A stretch of DNA of 64,000 nucleotides from Enterobacter sp. RIT418 (GTDB lineage Bacteria > Pseudomonadota > Gammaproteobacteria > Enterobacterales > Enterobacteriaceae). The DNA lies in contig NZ_QBJD02000015.1 of NCBI RefSeq assembly GCF_003057745.1, positions 1-64,000 of the forward strand, read 5' to 3'. Positions within the stretch are counted from its first letter, which is position 1. Each line of letters begins with the position of its first letter. Both the position numbers and the translations under genes were made by a program. Positions 40,434 to 50,127 of the stretch are shown one piece after another. Under the pieces are notes generated by a model. That model was given only the letters and a program-made list of their open reading frames with translations, searched no databases and was not told the DNA's origin.

Positions 40434-40468
40434 ACTAGTTATGACTGCCCCCTGCGTAAAAAGTTCTG
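40434..40468 (-). promoter_or_regulatory. rybB: Sigma-E promoter of rybB
   Basis: On the minus strand GAACTT (40461-40466) and TCATAA (40439-40444) are separated by 16 bp. The second element ends 5 bp before the RNA 5' end. This agrees with RpoE promoters and with the known control of rybB. Confidence 0.85.
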
Positions 40469-40510
40469 CGCATCGCGAAAATTATTTTCGTCAATGCGCA
40501 AACTTAAGAC

Positions 40511-42196
40511 TTATCCGAGACCTGGCCAGATGATGATGATAAGCGTACCTGCCAGGGTCAGCAGCACGTTGGCGATTGCGTAGGTGCCCGCATAGCCCAG
40601 AGCAGGGATGTTGCTGCGCGCGGTGTCGCTGATGATCTCCATCGCCGGCGCGCAGGTGCGGGCCCCCATCATCGCGCCGAAGAGCAGGGCGCGGTTCATG
40701 CGCAGCACGTAGGCGCCAAACAGGAAGCAGATCACCACCGGCACCAGGCTAACGATAAGGCCGGAAACCAGCATCTGCCAGCCCACGGCGCCCAGGCCGC
40801 TGCCGATACCGCTGCCCGCGCTCAGGCCAACCCCGGCCATGAAGACCATCAGCCCGAACTCTTTCACCATGTTTAGCGCGCCCTGCGGGATGTAGCCGAA
40901 GGTTGGGTGGTTTGCGCGCAGGAAGCCGAGCATGATACCGGCGAACAGCAGCCCGGCGGCGTTGCCGATGCCGAAGCTGAAGTTGCTGAACTGGAAGGTA
41001 ATCATCCCGATCATCAGGCCCACGATAAAGAAGGCGCAGAAGGCCAGCAGGTCAGTCACCTGGCTGTGGATGGAGATAAAGCCGATACGGTCGGCAACCG
41101 TTTTCACGCGCCGCGTGTCGCCGCTCACCTGCAGGACATCGCCCTTGTTGAGAACGATATTGTCGTCGATCGGCATTTCGATCTGGCTGCGGATGACGCG
41201 GTTCAGGAAGCAGCCGTGGTCCGTGAGCTTCAGCTGCGCCAGGCGGCGGCCCACCGCGTTGTGGTTCTTCACCACAATCTCTTCGGTCACGATGCGCATA
41301 TCGAGCAGGTCGCGGTCGAAGACCTCTTTACCGTTGCGAAAGCTTGGGTCGAGGCGGGCGTGAGCGTCCGGGTATCCCACCAGGGCAATATCGTCGCCCA
41401 TCTGCAGTACCGCATCGCCGTCCGGGTTTGCCAGAATGCCGTTGCGTCGGATGCGTTCGATGTAGCAGCCCGTCTGGCGGTAAATCCCCAGCTCGCGCAG
41501 GTTTTTACCGTCGGCCCAGGCCACCAGCTCGGGGCCGACGCGATAGGCGCGGATAACCGGAAGGTAGACTTTTCGCTTGGTGTCGGTGTCCAGTCCGCGC
41601 TCGCGCGCAATTTGCTGGGCGCTGGTCTGCAAGTCCTGGTGCTGCAGTTTCGGCAGATAGCGCGCCCCCACGATCAGGCTGACCAGCCCGATCAGGTAGG
41701 TCAGGGCATAGCCCAGGCTCAGGTTATCGAGCGCGCTGGAAAGCTGCGCACCGGCCATGCCGGAATGGCGCAGGGTGTCGCCCGCGCCCACCAGCACCGG
41801 CGTTGAGGTCATGGAGCCCGCAAGCATACCGGCGGTCAGGCCGATATCCCATCCGAACAGCTTGCCCAGCCCGAGCGCCATCAGCAGCGCGCTGCCCACC
41901 ATCACCAGCGCCAGCATCAGGTAGTTTTTGCCGTCGCGGAAGAAAATAGAGAAAAAGTTCGGCCCGGCCTCCACGCCCACGCAAAAAATAAACAGCATGA
42001 AGCCTAAGTTGAGCGCGTCCGTGTTAATGCTGAAGTGCTGCTGGCCTAATAATAAGGAGACGACTAAAACGCCAATGGAATTACCAAGTTGAACTGAGCC
42101 CAGGCGCAATTTACCCAGACAAAGGCCCAGTGCGAGTACCACAAATAATAACAGGATGTAATTCCCATTTAACAAGTCTGCGACGTTTATATTCAC
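40511..42196 (-). CDS. ybjL: AspT/YidE-family transporter YbjL
   Basis: The 561-residue inner-membrane protein has two transport halves (about 1-190 and 385-561) around two cytosolic TrkA-C (RCK) domains (about 200-380). [13 protein letters not shown] and [16 protein letters not shown] are typical of the aspartate:alanine exchanger family. The substrate of YbjL is not firmly known. It is a single gene just upstream (on the minus strand) of rybB. An inverted repeat TCGCAC/GTGCGA lies in the 273-bp upstream gap, which shows nothing else clear. Confidence 0.93.
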   Translation of the reverse strand: MNINVADLLNGNYILLLFVVLALGLCLGKLRLGSVQLGNSIGVLVVSLLLGQQHFSINTDALNLGFMLFIFCVGVEAGPNFFSIFFRDGKNYLMLALVMVGSALLMALGLGKLFGWDIGLTAGMLAGSMTSTPVLVGAGDTLRHSGMAGAQLSSALDNLSLGYALTYLIGLVSLIVGARYLPKLQHQDLQTSAQQIARERGLDTDTKRKVYLPVIRAYRVGPELVAWADGKNLRELGIYRQTGCYIERIRRNGILANPDGDAVLQMGDDIALVGYPDAHARLDPSFRNGKEVFDRDLLDMRIVTEEIVVKNHNAVGRRLAQLKLTDHGCFLNRVIRSQIEMPIDDNIVLNKGDVLQVSGDTRRVKTVADRIGFISIHSQVTDLLAFCAFFIVGLMIGMITFQFSNFSFGIGNAAGLLFAGIMLGFLRANHPTFGYIPQGALNMVKEFGLMVFMAGVGLSAGSGIGSGLGAVGWQMLVSGLIVSLVPVVICFLFGAYVLRMNRALLFGAMMGARTCAPAMEIISDTARSNIPALGYAGTYAIANVLLTLAGTLIIIIWPGLG

Positions 42197-42469
42197 GGAG
42201 GCTAACTTCTTGTTTACCAGTAAGTTGTTGAATGAAGAGGCTATTTGGGCTACTGTTTTGAACGTCAGGGGCCTGTTCGATCTTTCCCTGATGCATGACT
42301 CAATTCCCTAAAACAATAGCAAGCGGTTAGTTTAATCGTATTAGCTATCTACAGCTACCTATTATCGCACTACCCTGTGCGAGTTCTGGCACGGATTGCC
42401 ACATGCTTTATCTGACTGGGCGTCCATTGGACGAAGGTGTATTTGATAGAGAAAAGTCAGGAGGATCGT

Positions 42470-42841
42470 TTGAACATTACGCGTAATTGGGCGGGCGTGG
42501 TCAGCTGCTTTTTGCTGTTCATCGTCGTGTGCGTGTCGTTAGCCTTTAACGTAAAAGGGGCGTTTCGCGCATCCGGTCATCCCGAACTGGGCCTGCTCTT
42601 TTTTACCCTGCCGGGGGCGGCGGCCAGCTTTCTTTCACGGGGCGGTGAAGTCGTTAAACCTCTACTTGGCGCGATTCTGGCGGCTCCGCTCTGTTTGCTG
42701 TTGCTGCGTCTGGTGTTTGTCACATCGCGTTCGTTCTGGCAGGAGCTGGCGTGGCTGTTAAGCGGCGTATTCTGGTGTGCGCTGGGCGCGCTGTGCTTTT
42801 TGTTTATTCGCAGCCTGCTGCACCGACGTCGTCACAAATAA
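42470..42841 (+). CDS. ybjM: Inner-membrane protein YbjM
   Basis: The 123-residue protein has four predicted membrane helices and matches E. coli YbjM (KGAFRASGHPELGLLFF, SFWQELAWLLSGVFWCALGA). The function is unknown. The start is TTG at 42470: a full AGGAGG lies 5 bp upstream and this start gives the E. coli length, whereas the first in-frame ATG (42437) has no ribosome site. It converges on grxA with a shared terminator. Confidence 0.9.
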   Translation: MNITRNWAGVVSCFLLFIVVCVSLAFNVKGAFRASGHPELGLLFFTLPGAAASFLSRGGEVVKPLLGAILAAPLCLLLLRLVFVTSRSFWQELAWLLSGVFWCALGALCFLFIRSLLHRRRHK

Positions 42842-42869
42842 AAACGCCCTCGGTCGAGGGCGTTTCTGA
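42840..42869. terminator. Bidirectional terminator between ybjM and grxA
   Basis: AAAAACGCCCTC-ggtc-GAGGGCGTTTC is a compact stem with A and T runs on either side, in the 39-bp convergent gap. Confidence 0.8.
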
Positions 42870-42880
42870 ACTCACTGAAT

Positions 42881-43150
42881 TTACTGAGCGGCAAACAGGC
42901 CCAGATTTTCTTTGGCGTAGGCTTCAAAGTCCGTGCAGCCGCCAATGTGTTTCTGATCGAGGAAAATCTGCGGTACGGTTTCAACCGGTTTACCCACGGT
43001 TTTTTCCAGATCGGCTTTAGTGATGCCTTCGGCGTGGATATCCACATAGCGGAAGTTGAAGTCATCACGCTCTGCGGTCAGCTTCTCAGCCAGCTCTTTT
43101 GCGCGCACACAGTAAGGGCATCCTGGACGACCAAAAATTACTGCAAACAT
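42881..43150 (-). CDS. grxA: Glutaredoxin 1 (GrxA)
   Basis: The 89-residue dithiol glutaredoxin has the active site GCPYC (near residues 10-14). The glutathione-binding motifs TVPQIF and GGCTDF follow. It reduces ribonucleotide reductase, PAPS reductase and ArsC-type enzymes. The start at 43150 (MFAVIFGRPGCPYC) has GGAGAG upstream. It is divergent from nfsA; the ybjC gene that precedes nfsA in E. coli is missing. Confidence 0.95.
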   Translation of the reverse strand: MFAVIFGRPGCPYCVRAKELAEKLTAERDDFNFRYVDIHAEGITKADLEKTVGKPVETVPQIFLDQKHIGGCTDFEAYAKENLGLFAAQ

Positions 43151-43335
43151 TTCTCTCTCCTCAAAATACAAGCCAAACGGCGAATGACACCTAGTGTGCA
43201 CGATAACCGGCCGCAATGGAAAGAAGGTTTCACCTGTCACTTTGATACAGTGAGGCTATGTTTCGCCAATTACACGGCGTGCCGCATTGCCTATACTGGC
43301 TGGCATATGTGTAACGAAAGACCAAGAGAGATAAG

Positions 43336-44058
43336 ATGACGCCAACGATTGACCTGCTGCTTTCCCACCGCTCCATTCGCCATTTCACCGGAGAGCCGAT
43401 TACCGAAGCGCAGCGCGAAGCCATTATCAACAGCGCGCGCGCCACGTCCAGCTCCAGCTTCCTGCAGTGCAGCTCCATTATCCGCATTACCGATCCGGCG
43501 ATGCGCGAGCAGCTGGTGACCCTGACGGGCGGGCAAAAGCACGTCGCGCAGGCGGCGGAGTTCTGGGTTTTCTGCGCCGATTTCAACCGTCATCTGCAGA
43601 TTTGCCCTGAAGCCCAGCTGGGGCTAGCGGAACAGCTGCTGCTGGGCGTGGTCGATACCGCGCTGATGGCGCAAAACGCTTTTACGGCGGCGGAGTCGCT
43701 TGGCCTGGGCGGGGTTTATATCGGCGGGCTGCGTAACAATATCGAAAGCGTAACCGAGCTTCTGAAGCTGCCGAAACACGTTCTTCCGCTGTTTGGCCTG
43801 TGCCTCGGCTGGCCGGCAGATAACCCGGACCTGAAGCCGCGTATTCCCGCGGCGATGCTGGTGCATGAAAACACCTATCAGCCCGTGGATCGGGATGTGC
43901 TGGCGCAGTACGACGACGAACTGGCGAACTACTATTTAACGCGCGACAGCAACAACCGCCGCGACACCTGGAGCGACCACATCCGCCGCACCATCATCAA
44001 AGAAAATCGTCCGTTTATTCTTGAGTATTTGCATAAGCAGGGCTGGGCGACGCGATAG
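43336..44058 (+). CDS. nfsA: Oxygen-insensitive nitroreductase NfsA
   Basis: The 240-residue FMN-dependent NADPH enzyme reduces nitro compounds and quinones by two electrons. SHRSIRHFTGEPI is the N-terminal FMN signature and GGVYIGGLRNN lies in the second conserved region. In E. coli ybjC, nfsA and rimK are one SoxS-controlled unit; here nfsA leads directly and rimK follows after 63 bp. The ATG at 43336 has AGAGAG upstream. Confidence 0.95.
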   Translation: MTPTIDLLLSHRSIRHFTGEPITEAQREAIINSARATSSSSFLQCSSIIRITDPAMREQLVTLTGGQKHVAQAAEFWVFCADFNRHLQICPEAQLGLAEQLLLGVVDTALMAQNAFTAAESLGLGGVYIGGLRNNIESVTELLKLPKHVLPLFGLCLGWPADNPDLKPRIPAAMLVHENTYQPVDRDVLAQYDDELANYYLTRDSNNRRDTWSDHIRRTIIKENRPFILEYLHKQGWATR

Positions 44059-44121
44059 TCATTTCTCCTGCGCCTCGTGTATGATAGGCGGGCTTTTACC
44101 ATGTCTTTAGAGAGGTGCAGG

Positions 44122-45024
44122 GTGAAAATTGCCATTTTGTCCCGGGATGGAACGCTCTATTCATGCAAACGCCTGCGGGAAGCGGCGGCGAAGCGCGGCC
44201 ACCAGGTTGAGATCCTCGATCCGATGTCCTGCTATATGAACATCGATCCGGCCGCGTCCTCCATTCACTACAAGGGCCGCCAGCTCCCCCGTTTTGATGC
44301 AGTGATCCCGCGCATTGGCTCCCAGAATACCTATTACGGCATGGCGGCGCTGCGCCAGTTTGAGATGCTCGGCAGCTATCCGCTCAACGAATCGGTCGCC
44401 ATTTCCCGCGCCCGCGACAAGCTGCGCTCGCTGCAGCTCCTCGCCCGGCAGGGCATCGACCTGCCCGTGACCGGCATTGCCCACTCGCCGGACGACACCA
44501 GCGATCTGGTGGACATGGTGGGCGGCGCGCCGCTGGTCATCAAGCTGGTCGAAGGGACGCAGGGGATTGGCGTGGTGCTGGCCGAAACGCGGCAGGCGGC
44601 GGAGAGCGTAATCGACGCGTTCCGCGGCCTCAACGCGCACATTCTGGTGCAGGAATATATTGAAGAGGCCAAAGGCTGCGATATCCGCTGCTTCGTGGTC
44701 GGCAATGACGTGGTGGCCGCCATCGAGCGCCAGGCGAAAGAGGGCGATTTCCGCTCGAATTTACACCGCGGCGGCGTGGCCCGCATTGCGACTATCACCG
44801 AGCGCGAGCGCGACATGGCGGTAAAAGCGGCGCAAACGCTCGGGCTTGACGTGGCGGGGGTCGATCTCCTGCGCGCGGACCGCGGGCCGCTGGTGATGGA
44901 AGTCAATGCGTCTCCCGGGCTGGAAGGCGTAGAAAAAACGACGGGCGTCGATATTGCAGGTAAAATGATCTCATGGATCGAACGCCATGCGACGCCGGGT
45001 TTTTGCCTGAAAACGGGCGGGTAA
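44122..45024 (+). CDS. rimK: Ribosomal protein S6 glutamate ligase RimK
   Basis: The 300-residue ATP-grasp ligase adds glutamates to the C-terminus of S6 and makes poly-alpha-glutamate. [20 protein letters not shown] is the ATP-binding loop; [11 protein letters not shown] carries metal ligands. The start is GTG at 44122, with AGAGG upstream, matching the E. coli N-terminus ([17 protein letters not shown]). Frames that begin further upstream are not needed. It is likely cotranscribed with nfsA. Confidence 0.95.
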   Translation: MKIAILSRDGTLYSCKRLREAAAKRGHQVEILDPMSCYMNIDPAASSIHYKGRQLPRFDAVIPRIGSQNTYYGMAALRQFEMLGSYPLNESVAISRARDKLRSLQLLARQGIDLPVTGIAHSPDDTSDLVDMVGGAPLVIKLVEGTQGIGVVLAETRQAAESVIDAFRGLNAHILVQEYIEEAKGCDIRCFVVGNDVVAAIERQAKEGDFRSNLHRGGVARIATITERERDMAVKAAQTLGLDVAGVDLLRADRGPLVMEVNASPGLEGVEKTTGVDIAGKMISWIERHATPGFCLKTGG

Positions 45025-45087
45025 ATAGATTACCAGGCGCTTTTTGCGTAAGGTATGTAACGTTTTTATTAAAGAGGCTGCACAGCG

Positions 45088-45564
45088 ATGGATTTACAGG
45101 TAGTTCCAACCCTGGATACGTTACGTCAATGGCTTGATGATGCGGGAATCACCTTTTTTGAATGTGACTCCTGTCAGGCGCTGCATCTGCCTCATATGCA
45201 AAACTTCGACGGCATTTTTGATGCCAAAATCGATCTGATTAACGACGTGATCCTTTTTTCTGCGCTGGCCGAGGTGAAACCGTCCGCGCTGCTGGCGCTG
45301 GCATCTGACCTTTCTGCGATCAACGCCAGCTCGTTGACGGTGAAGGCCTTTCTCGACATCCAGGATGATAATCTTCCCAAGCTGGTGGTTTGCCAGTCGT
45401 TACTCTCGGGTGCGGGGCTGTCGTTTAAGCAGTTTTCCGCGTTCATGCACATGAGCGAGGAGCAGATTTCGATGGTGATGATGGAAGCGAATGCGCACCA
45501 TCTGCTGTATAGCGCCGAGGACGATGCGGAAAATACCGACGCGTCGCCCAACTTTCTTCACTAA
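45088..45564 (+). CDS. ybjN: YbjN, type III chaperone-fold protein
   Basis: The 158-residue protein matches E. coli YbjN (MDLQVVPTLDTLRQWLDDAG, LLALASDLSAINASSLTVKAFL). YbjN has a fold like type III secretion chaperones and suppresses some temperature-sensitive mutations; it affects motility and stress in E. coli. It sits 63 bp after rimK, with AAGAGG upstream of its ATG, as in E. coli. Confidence 0.92.
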   Translation: MDLQVVPTLDTLRQWLDDAGITFFECDSCQALHLPHMQNFDGIFDAKIDLINDVILFSALAEVKPSALLALASDLSAINASSLTVKAFLDIQDDNLPKLVVCQSLLSGAGLSFKQFSAFMHMSEEQISMVMMEANAHHLLYSAEDDAENTDASPNFLH

Positions 45565-45579
45565 GCCGGTTTGATTTCC

Positions 45580-45622
45580 GCGCAGCCGCTGCCACGGCGG
45601 CTGCATAACCCCCTTTTTTCTG
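45580..45622 (+). terminator. Terminator after ybjN
   Basis: GCAGCCGC-tgccac-GGCGGCTGC forms a strong stem, followed by ATAACCCCCTTTTTTC. The T-run is a few bases downstream of the stem. Confidence 0.6.
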
Positions 45623-45912
45623 CTGCCGTTAACCTTCCTTTAAAGAATTTTTCACCTTACTCCGGGCCATTTTGGCTTATCACATAGACTTAACCTGCAT
45701 AAAAAATTGATAAAAGGCGTTTTTTCGTCTGGGCTATAGGCGCAGACACGGGCTACAGTTATTCTTGCGGTGCTTAAAAAAGCGAGCGATTCCTGCCGAA
45801 ATAGACACGTTTTCTTTTCGGCCTAAGCGAAAAAGTATGCATGATTCTTGCATACCTTCAGCGTGCACAGTTTTAGCTCGAATGTTAACGAGCTTTCAGA
45901 AGGAATAACGAT
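45623..45912. promoter_or_regulatory. potF upstream region
   Basis: About 290 bp lead to potF. A perfect inverted repeat GTATGCA-N7-TGCATAC lies at 45835-45855, 57 bp before the ATG. A ribosome site AGAAGGA precedes the ATG. The operon is nitrogen-controlled in E. coli, but I could not identify a convincing sigma-54 or NtrC site here. Confidence 0.4.
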
Positions 45913-47025
45913 ATGATCGCCTTGAATAAAAAATGGGTATCGGGTCTGGTTGCGGGTGCGCTGATGGCCGTCTCTGCCGGCACGCTCGCTGCGGAACAAA
46001 AAACGCTCCACGTCTACAACTGGTCTGACTATATTGCGCCGGATACTGTCGCAAACTTCGAAAAAGAGACCGGCATTAAGGTCGTTTACGACGTCTTTGA
46101 TTCCAACGAGGTGCTGGAAGGCAAGCTGATGGCGGGCAGCACCGGCTTTGACCTGGTTGTCCCCTCCGCAAGCTTCCTTGAGCGTCAGCTGACGGCGGGC
46201 GTGTTCCAGCCGCTGGATAAAAGCAAGTTACCGAACTGGAAAAACCTCGATCCGGAGGTGCTGAAGCTGGTGGCGAAGCACGATCCGGACAATAAATACG
46301 CAATGCCTTATCTCTGGGCGACCACCGGCATCGGCTTTAACGTCGACAAAGTGAAGGCGGCGCTGGGGCCGGACGTGAAGCTGGACAGCTGGGACGTGGT
46401 GCTCAAGCCGGAAAACCTGGCGAAGCTGAAAAGCTGCGGCGTCTCCTTCCTGGATGCCCCGGAAGAGATTTTCGCCACCGTGCTCAACTACTTAGGCAAA
46501 GATCCGAACAGCAGCAAGGCCGATGATTACACCGGCCCGGCCACCGACCTGCTGCTCAAGCTGCGTCCGAACATTCGCTACTTCCACTCTTCCCAGTACA
46601 TCAACGATCTGGCTAACGGCGATATCTGCGTCGCCATCGGCTGGGCGGGCGACGTCTGGCAGGCGGCGAACCGCGCGAAAGAGGCGAAAAACGGCGTTAA
46701 CGTCTCGTACTTCATTCCGAAAGAGGGCGCGCTGGCCTTCTTCGACGTCTTCGCGATGCCGGCCGATGCGAAAAACAAAGATGAGGCCTATCAGTTCCTC
46801 AACTACCTGATGCGCCCGGAGGTGATCGCCCACATCAGCGATCACGTCTATTACGCGAACGGTAATAAGGCCTCCGTGCCGCTGGTCAGCGAAGAGATTC
46901 GTAACAACCCGGCGATTTATCCGCCTGCGGACGTGTTTGCCAAGCTCTTCACCCTCAAAGTGCAGGACCCAAAAATTGACCGCGTGCGCACCCGCGCGTG
47001 GACCAAGGTGAAAAGCGGTAAATAA
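45913..47025 (+). CDS. potF: Putrescine-binding periplasmic protein PotF
   Basis: The 370-residue family 1 binding protein has a Sec signal peptide (GLVAGALMAVSAGTLAAE, cut near residue 26). It matches PotF (LHVYNWSDYIAPDTVANFEK, YLWATTGIGFN). It hands putrescine to PotGHI. A REP unit and a strong hairpin separate it from potG, fitting higher expression of the binding protein. Confidence 0.96.
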   Translation: MIALNKKWVSGLVAGALMAVSAGTLAAEQKTLHVYNWSDYIAPDTVANFEKETGIKVVYDVFDSNEVLEGKLMAGSTGFDLVVPSASFLERQLTAGVFQPLDKSKLPNWKNLDPEVLKLVAKHDPDNKYAMPYLWATTGIGFNVDKVKAALGPDVKLDSWDVVLKPENLAKLKSCGVSFLDAPEEIFATVLNYLGKDPNSSKADDYTGPATDLLLKLRPNIRYFHSSQYINDLANGDICVAIGWAGDVWQAANRAKEAKNGVNVSYFIPKEGALAFFDVFAMPADAKNKDEAYQFLNYLMRPEVIAHISDHVYYANGNKASVPLVSEEIRNNPAIYPPADVFAKLFTLKVQDPKIDRVRTRAWTKVKSGK

Positions 47026-47033
47026 TCCCTTGT

Positions 47034-47066
47034 CGTAGGCCGGGCAAGCGAAGCGCCCCCGGCAAC
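47034..47066. repeat. REP-like palindrome between potF and potG
   Basis: GTAGGCCGGGCAAGCGAAGC followed by GCCCCCGGCAAC starts 9 bp after the potF stop. Confidence 0.75.
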
Positions 47067-47067
47067 A

Positions 47068-47088
47068 GGCGCACCGTTCTGGTGCGCC
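47068..47088 (+). promoter_or_regulatory. Hairpin between potF and potG
   Basis: GGCGCACC-gttct-GGTGCGCC is a perfect 8-bp stem with a 5-base loop and no T-run. Together with the preceding REP it could stabilise potF mRNA or reduce read-through into potG. Confidence 0.55.
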
Positions 47089-47123
47089 TGCACCATGATT
47101 TGATCTCTGCCGGAGAACACCCC

Positions 47124-48257
47124 GTGAACGATGCAACTCCCCGCCCGCAGGCGAAAGTCCGTAAAGCGCTGACCCCGCTGCTTGAAATTCGTAACCTCAC
47201 CAAATCCTTCGACGGCCAGCACGCCGTGGACGACGTTAGCCTGACCATCTATAAGGGCGAAATTTTTGCCCTGCTCGGCGCGTCCGGCTGCGGGAAATCG
47301 ACCCTGCTGCGCATGCTGGCCGGTTTTGAACAGCCGACCGCCGGGCAGATCGTGCTCGACGGGGTCGATCTCTCCAGCGTGCCGCCGTACCAGCGCCCGA
47401 TCAACATGATGTTCCAGTCCTACGCGCTCTTCCCGCACATGACCGTGGAGCAGAATATTGCGTTCGGCCTGAAGCAGGACAAGCTGCCGAAAGCCGAGAT
47501 TACCGCCCGCGTGGCGGAAATGCTGAGCCTGGTGCACATGCAGGAGTTCGCCAAACGCAAGCCGCACCAGCTCTCCGGCGGCCAGCGTCAGCGCGTGGCG
47601 CTGGCCCGCAGCCTCGCCAAGCGCCCTAAGCTGCTCTTGCTCGACGAGCCGATGGGGGCGCTGGATAAAAAGCTGCGCGACCGCATGCAGCTGGAAGTGG
47701 TGGATATCCTCGAGCGCGTGGGCGTGACCTGCGTGATGGTCACTCACGATCAGGAAGAGGCGATGACCATGGCCGGGCGCATCGCGATCATGAACCGCGG
47801 CAAGTTCGTACAGATTGGCGAGCCGGAAGAGATTTACGAGCACCCGACCACCCGCTACAGCGCGGAGTTTATCGGCTCGGTCAACGTCTTCGAAGGGCTG
47901 CTGAAAGCGCGTCAGGACGACGGCCTGGTGATTGAATCGCCGGGGCTGGTGCATCCGCTGAAGGTTGATCCTGATAACTCCGTCGTTGACAACGTGCCGG
48001 TTTACGTCGCGCTGCGGCCGGAAAAAATCATGCTCTGCGAAGAGCCGCCTGCCGACGGCTACAACTTTGCCGTCGGGGAGGTGGTGCATATCGCCTATCT
48101 GGGCGACCTTTCCATCTACCACGTTCGCCTGAACAGCGGGCAAATGCTCAGCGCGCAGCTGCAAAACGAACATCGCTTTCGCAAGGGCCAGCCGACCTGG
48201 GGCGACGAAGTGCGCCTGTGCTGGGACGCGGACAGCTGCGTTGTGCTGACGGTATAA
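47124..48257 (+). CDS. potG: Putrescine ABC importer ATPase PotG
   Basis: The 377-residue ATPase has Walker A GASGCGKST, signature LSGGQRQR, Walker B LLLDEPMGALD and a C-terminal TOBE regulatory domain. It powers putrescine uptake. The start is GTG at 47124 with GGAGAA upstream, giving the E. coli length. It is followed 9 bp later by potH. Confidence 0.96.
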   Translation: MNDATPRPQAKVRKALTPLLEIRNLTKSFDGQHAVDDVSLTIYKGEIFALLGASGCGKSTLLRMLAGFEQPTAGQIVLDGVDLSSVPPYQRPINMMFQSYALFPHMTVEQNIAFGLKQDKLPKAEITARVAEMLSLVHMQEFAKRKPHQLSGGQRQRVALARSLAKRPKLLLLDEPMGALDKKLRDRMQLEVVDILERVGVTCVMVTHDQEEAMTMAGRIAIMNRGKFVQIGEPEEIYEHPTTRYSAEFIGSVNVFEGLLKARQDDGLVIESPGLVHPLKVDPDNSVVDNVPVYVALRPEKIMLCEEPPADGYNFAVGEVVHIAYLGDLSIYHVRLNSGQMLSAQLQNEHRFRKGQPTWGDEVRLCWDADSCVVLTV

Positions 48258-48266
48258 GGAGCGGCC

Positions 48267-49220
48267 ATGAGTACATTTGAACCACCGTCCCGCGTTCACA
48301 GGCCGGGCGGGTTTGCGCCCTGGCTGGCGCGGATGAAGATGGCGCACGGGCGCAAGCTGGTGATTGCCATGCCGTACGTTTGGCTGATCCTGCTGTTCCT
48401 GCTGCCGTTCCTGATCGTCTTCAAGATCAGCCTGGCGGAAATGGCGCGGGCGATCCCGCCGTACACCAACCTGCTGGACTGGGCCGACGGGCAGCTCACG
48501 CTGACGCTGAACCTGGGCAATTTCCTCCAGCTGACGGACGATCCGCTCTATGTCGAAGCCTATCTGCAGTCGCTGCAGGTGGCGGCGATCTCGACGATCT
48601 GCTGCCTGCTGATGGGTTATCCGCTGGCGTGGGCGGTGGCGCACAGCAGGCCGTCTACGCGTAACATCCTGCTGCTGCTGGTGATCCTGCCGTCGTGGAC
48701 CTCGTTCCTGATCCGCGTGTACGCGTGGATGGGGATCCTGAAGAACAACGGCATCCTCAACAACTTACTGCTGTGGCTGGGGGTTATCGATCAGCCGCTG
48801 ACCATCCTGCATACCAATCTCGCGGTCTATATCGGGATTGTGTATGCCTACCTGCCGTTTATGGTGCTGCCGATCTACACCGCGCTGACGCGCATTGATT
48901 ATTCGCTGGTGGAGGCGTCTCTGGATCTGGGCGCGCGGCCGCTGAAGACCTTCTTCAGCGTGATCGTCCCGCTGACCAAAGGCGGCATTATTGCCGGATC
49001 GATGCTGGTGTTTATCCCGGCGGTAGGGGAGTTTGTGATCCCCGAACTGCTCGGCGGCCCGGACAGCATCATGATTGGCCGCGTGCTGTGGCAGGAGTTC
49101 TTCAACAACCGCGACTGGCCGGTGGCCTCGGCGGTGGCGATCGTGATGTTGCTGCTGCTGATCGTGCCGATCATGTGGTTCCACAAGCACCAGCAGAAGC
49201 AGATGGGGGAGCGCGGATGA
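48267..49220 (+). CDS. potH: Putrescine importer permease PotH
   Basis: The 317-residue inner-membrane permease has six predicted helices and the ATPase-contact loop EASLDLGARPLKTFFSVIVP. It forms the channel with PotI. Its last codons overlap the potI start (ATGA). Confidence 0.95.
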   Translation: MSTFEPPSRVHRPGGFAPWLARMKMAHGRKLVIAMPYVWLILLFLLPFLIVFKISLAEMARAIPPYTNLLDWADGQLTLTLNLGNFLQLTDDPLYVEAYLQSLQVAAISTICCLLMGYPLAWAVAHSRPSTRNILLLLVILPSWTSFLIRVYAWMGILKNNGILNNLLLWLGVIDQPLTILHTNLAVYIGIVYAYLPFMVLPIYTALTRIDYSLVEASLDLGARPLKTFFSVIVPLTKGGIIAGSMLVFIPAVGEFVIPELLGGPDSIMIGRVLWQEFFNNRDWPVASAVAIVMLLLLIVPIMWFHKHQQKQMGERG

Positions 49221-50062
49221 ACAACTTACCGGTAGTACGCTCTCCGTGGCGGATCCTGATCCTGGTGATTGGCTTTACCTTCCTGTACGCGCCGATGCTG
49301 ATGCTGGTGATCTACTCCTTCAACAGCTCAAAGCTGGTGACGGTATGGGCGGGCTGGTCCACGCGCTGGTACAGCGAGCTGTTTCACGACGACGCCATGA
49401 TGAGCGCGGTGGGGCTGAGCCTGACGATCGCGGCGCTGGCCGCGACCATGGCCTGCGTGCTGGGCACCATCGCCGCGCTGGTGATGGTGCGCTTCGGGCG
49501 TTTTCGCGGCTCGACGGGCTTTGCGTTTATGATCACCGCGCCGCTGGTCATGCCGGACGTCATCACCGGCCTGTCGCTGCTGCTGCTGTTCGTCGCGCTC
49601 GCCCACGCCATCGGCTGGCCGGCGGATCGCGGCATGCTGACGATCTGGCTGGCGCACGTTACCTTCTGTACCGCGTACGTGGCGGTGGTGATCGCCTCGC
49701 GGCTGCGCGAGCTGGACCGCTCCATTGAGGAGGCGGCGATGGACCTGGGCGCCACGCCGCTGAAGGTCTTTTTCGTCATCACGCTGCCGATGATTATGCC
49801 CGCGGTGATCTCCGGCTGGCTGCTGGCGTTTACCCTGTCGCTGGACGATCTGGTCATCGCCAGCTTCGTCTCCGGCCCGGGGGCCACCACGCTGCCGATG
49901 CTGGTCTTCTCCAGCGTGCGCATGGGCGTTAACCCGGAAATTAACGCTCTGGCGTCGATCATCCTTGGCGTGGTCGGAATTGTCGGATTTATCGCCTGGT
50001 ACCTGATGGCGCGCGCGGAAAAACAGCGCGTGCGTGATATCCAGCGTGCAAGACGCGGCTGA
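49217..50062 (+). CDS. potI: Putrescine importer permease PotI
   Basis: The 281-residue partner of PotH has the coupling loop EAAMDLGATPLKVFFVITLP. The ATG at 49217 overlaps the potH stop by 4 bp and starts MNNLPVVRSPWRILILVIGF, as in E. coli. The frame is open further upstream only inside potH. It is the last gene of potFGHI. Confidence 0.95.
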   Translation: MNNLPVVRSPWRILILVIGFTFLYAPMLMLVIYSFNSSKLVTVWAGWSTRWYSELFHDDAMMSAVGLSLTIAALAATMACVLGTIAALVMVRFGRFRGSTGFAFMITAPLVMPDVITGLSLLLLFVALAHAIGWPADRGMLTIWLAHVTFCTAYVAVVIASRLRELDRSIEEAAMDLGATPLKVFFVITLPMIMPAVISGWLLAFTLSLDDLVIASFVSGPGATTLPMLVFSSVRMGVNPEINALASIILGVVGIVGFIAWYLMARAEKQRVRDIQRARRG

Positions 50063-50084
50063 AGCATTTAAAATTTCCAGTGAT

Positions 50085-50112
50085 GTGCCGCGCATGACGC
50101 GGCGCTGTTTTT
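50085..50112 (+). terminator. Terminator after potFGHI
   Basis: GCCGCG-catga-CGCGGC is followed by GCTGTTTTTC, 24 bp after the potI stop. It is a good rho-independent form. Confidence 0.75.
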
Positions 50113-50127
50113 CAGGGAAGTAAAACA

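Noticed and set aside
43176..43215. SoxS/MarA box upstream of nfsA
   Set aside because: A GTGCAC stretch is present, but the rest of the consensus is poorly matched.
45837..45852. Possible sigma-54 promoter at potF
   Set aside because: The -12 TTGCA is present but the -24 element has only GCA of TGGCAC; the sequence is better described as an inverted repeat.
46917..48644. A 575-codon open frame antisense to potF-potG-potH
   Set aside because: It runs across three well-defined genes on the other strand and shows no protein family features (rich in His, Arg, Gln and Val as typical of shadows).
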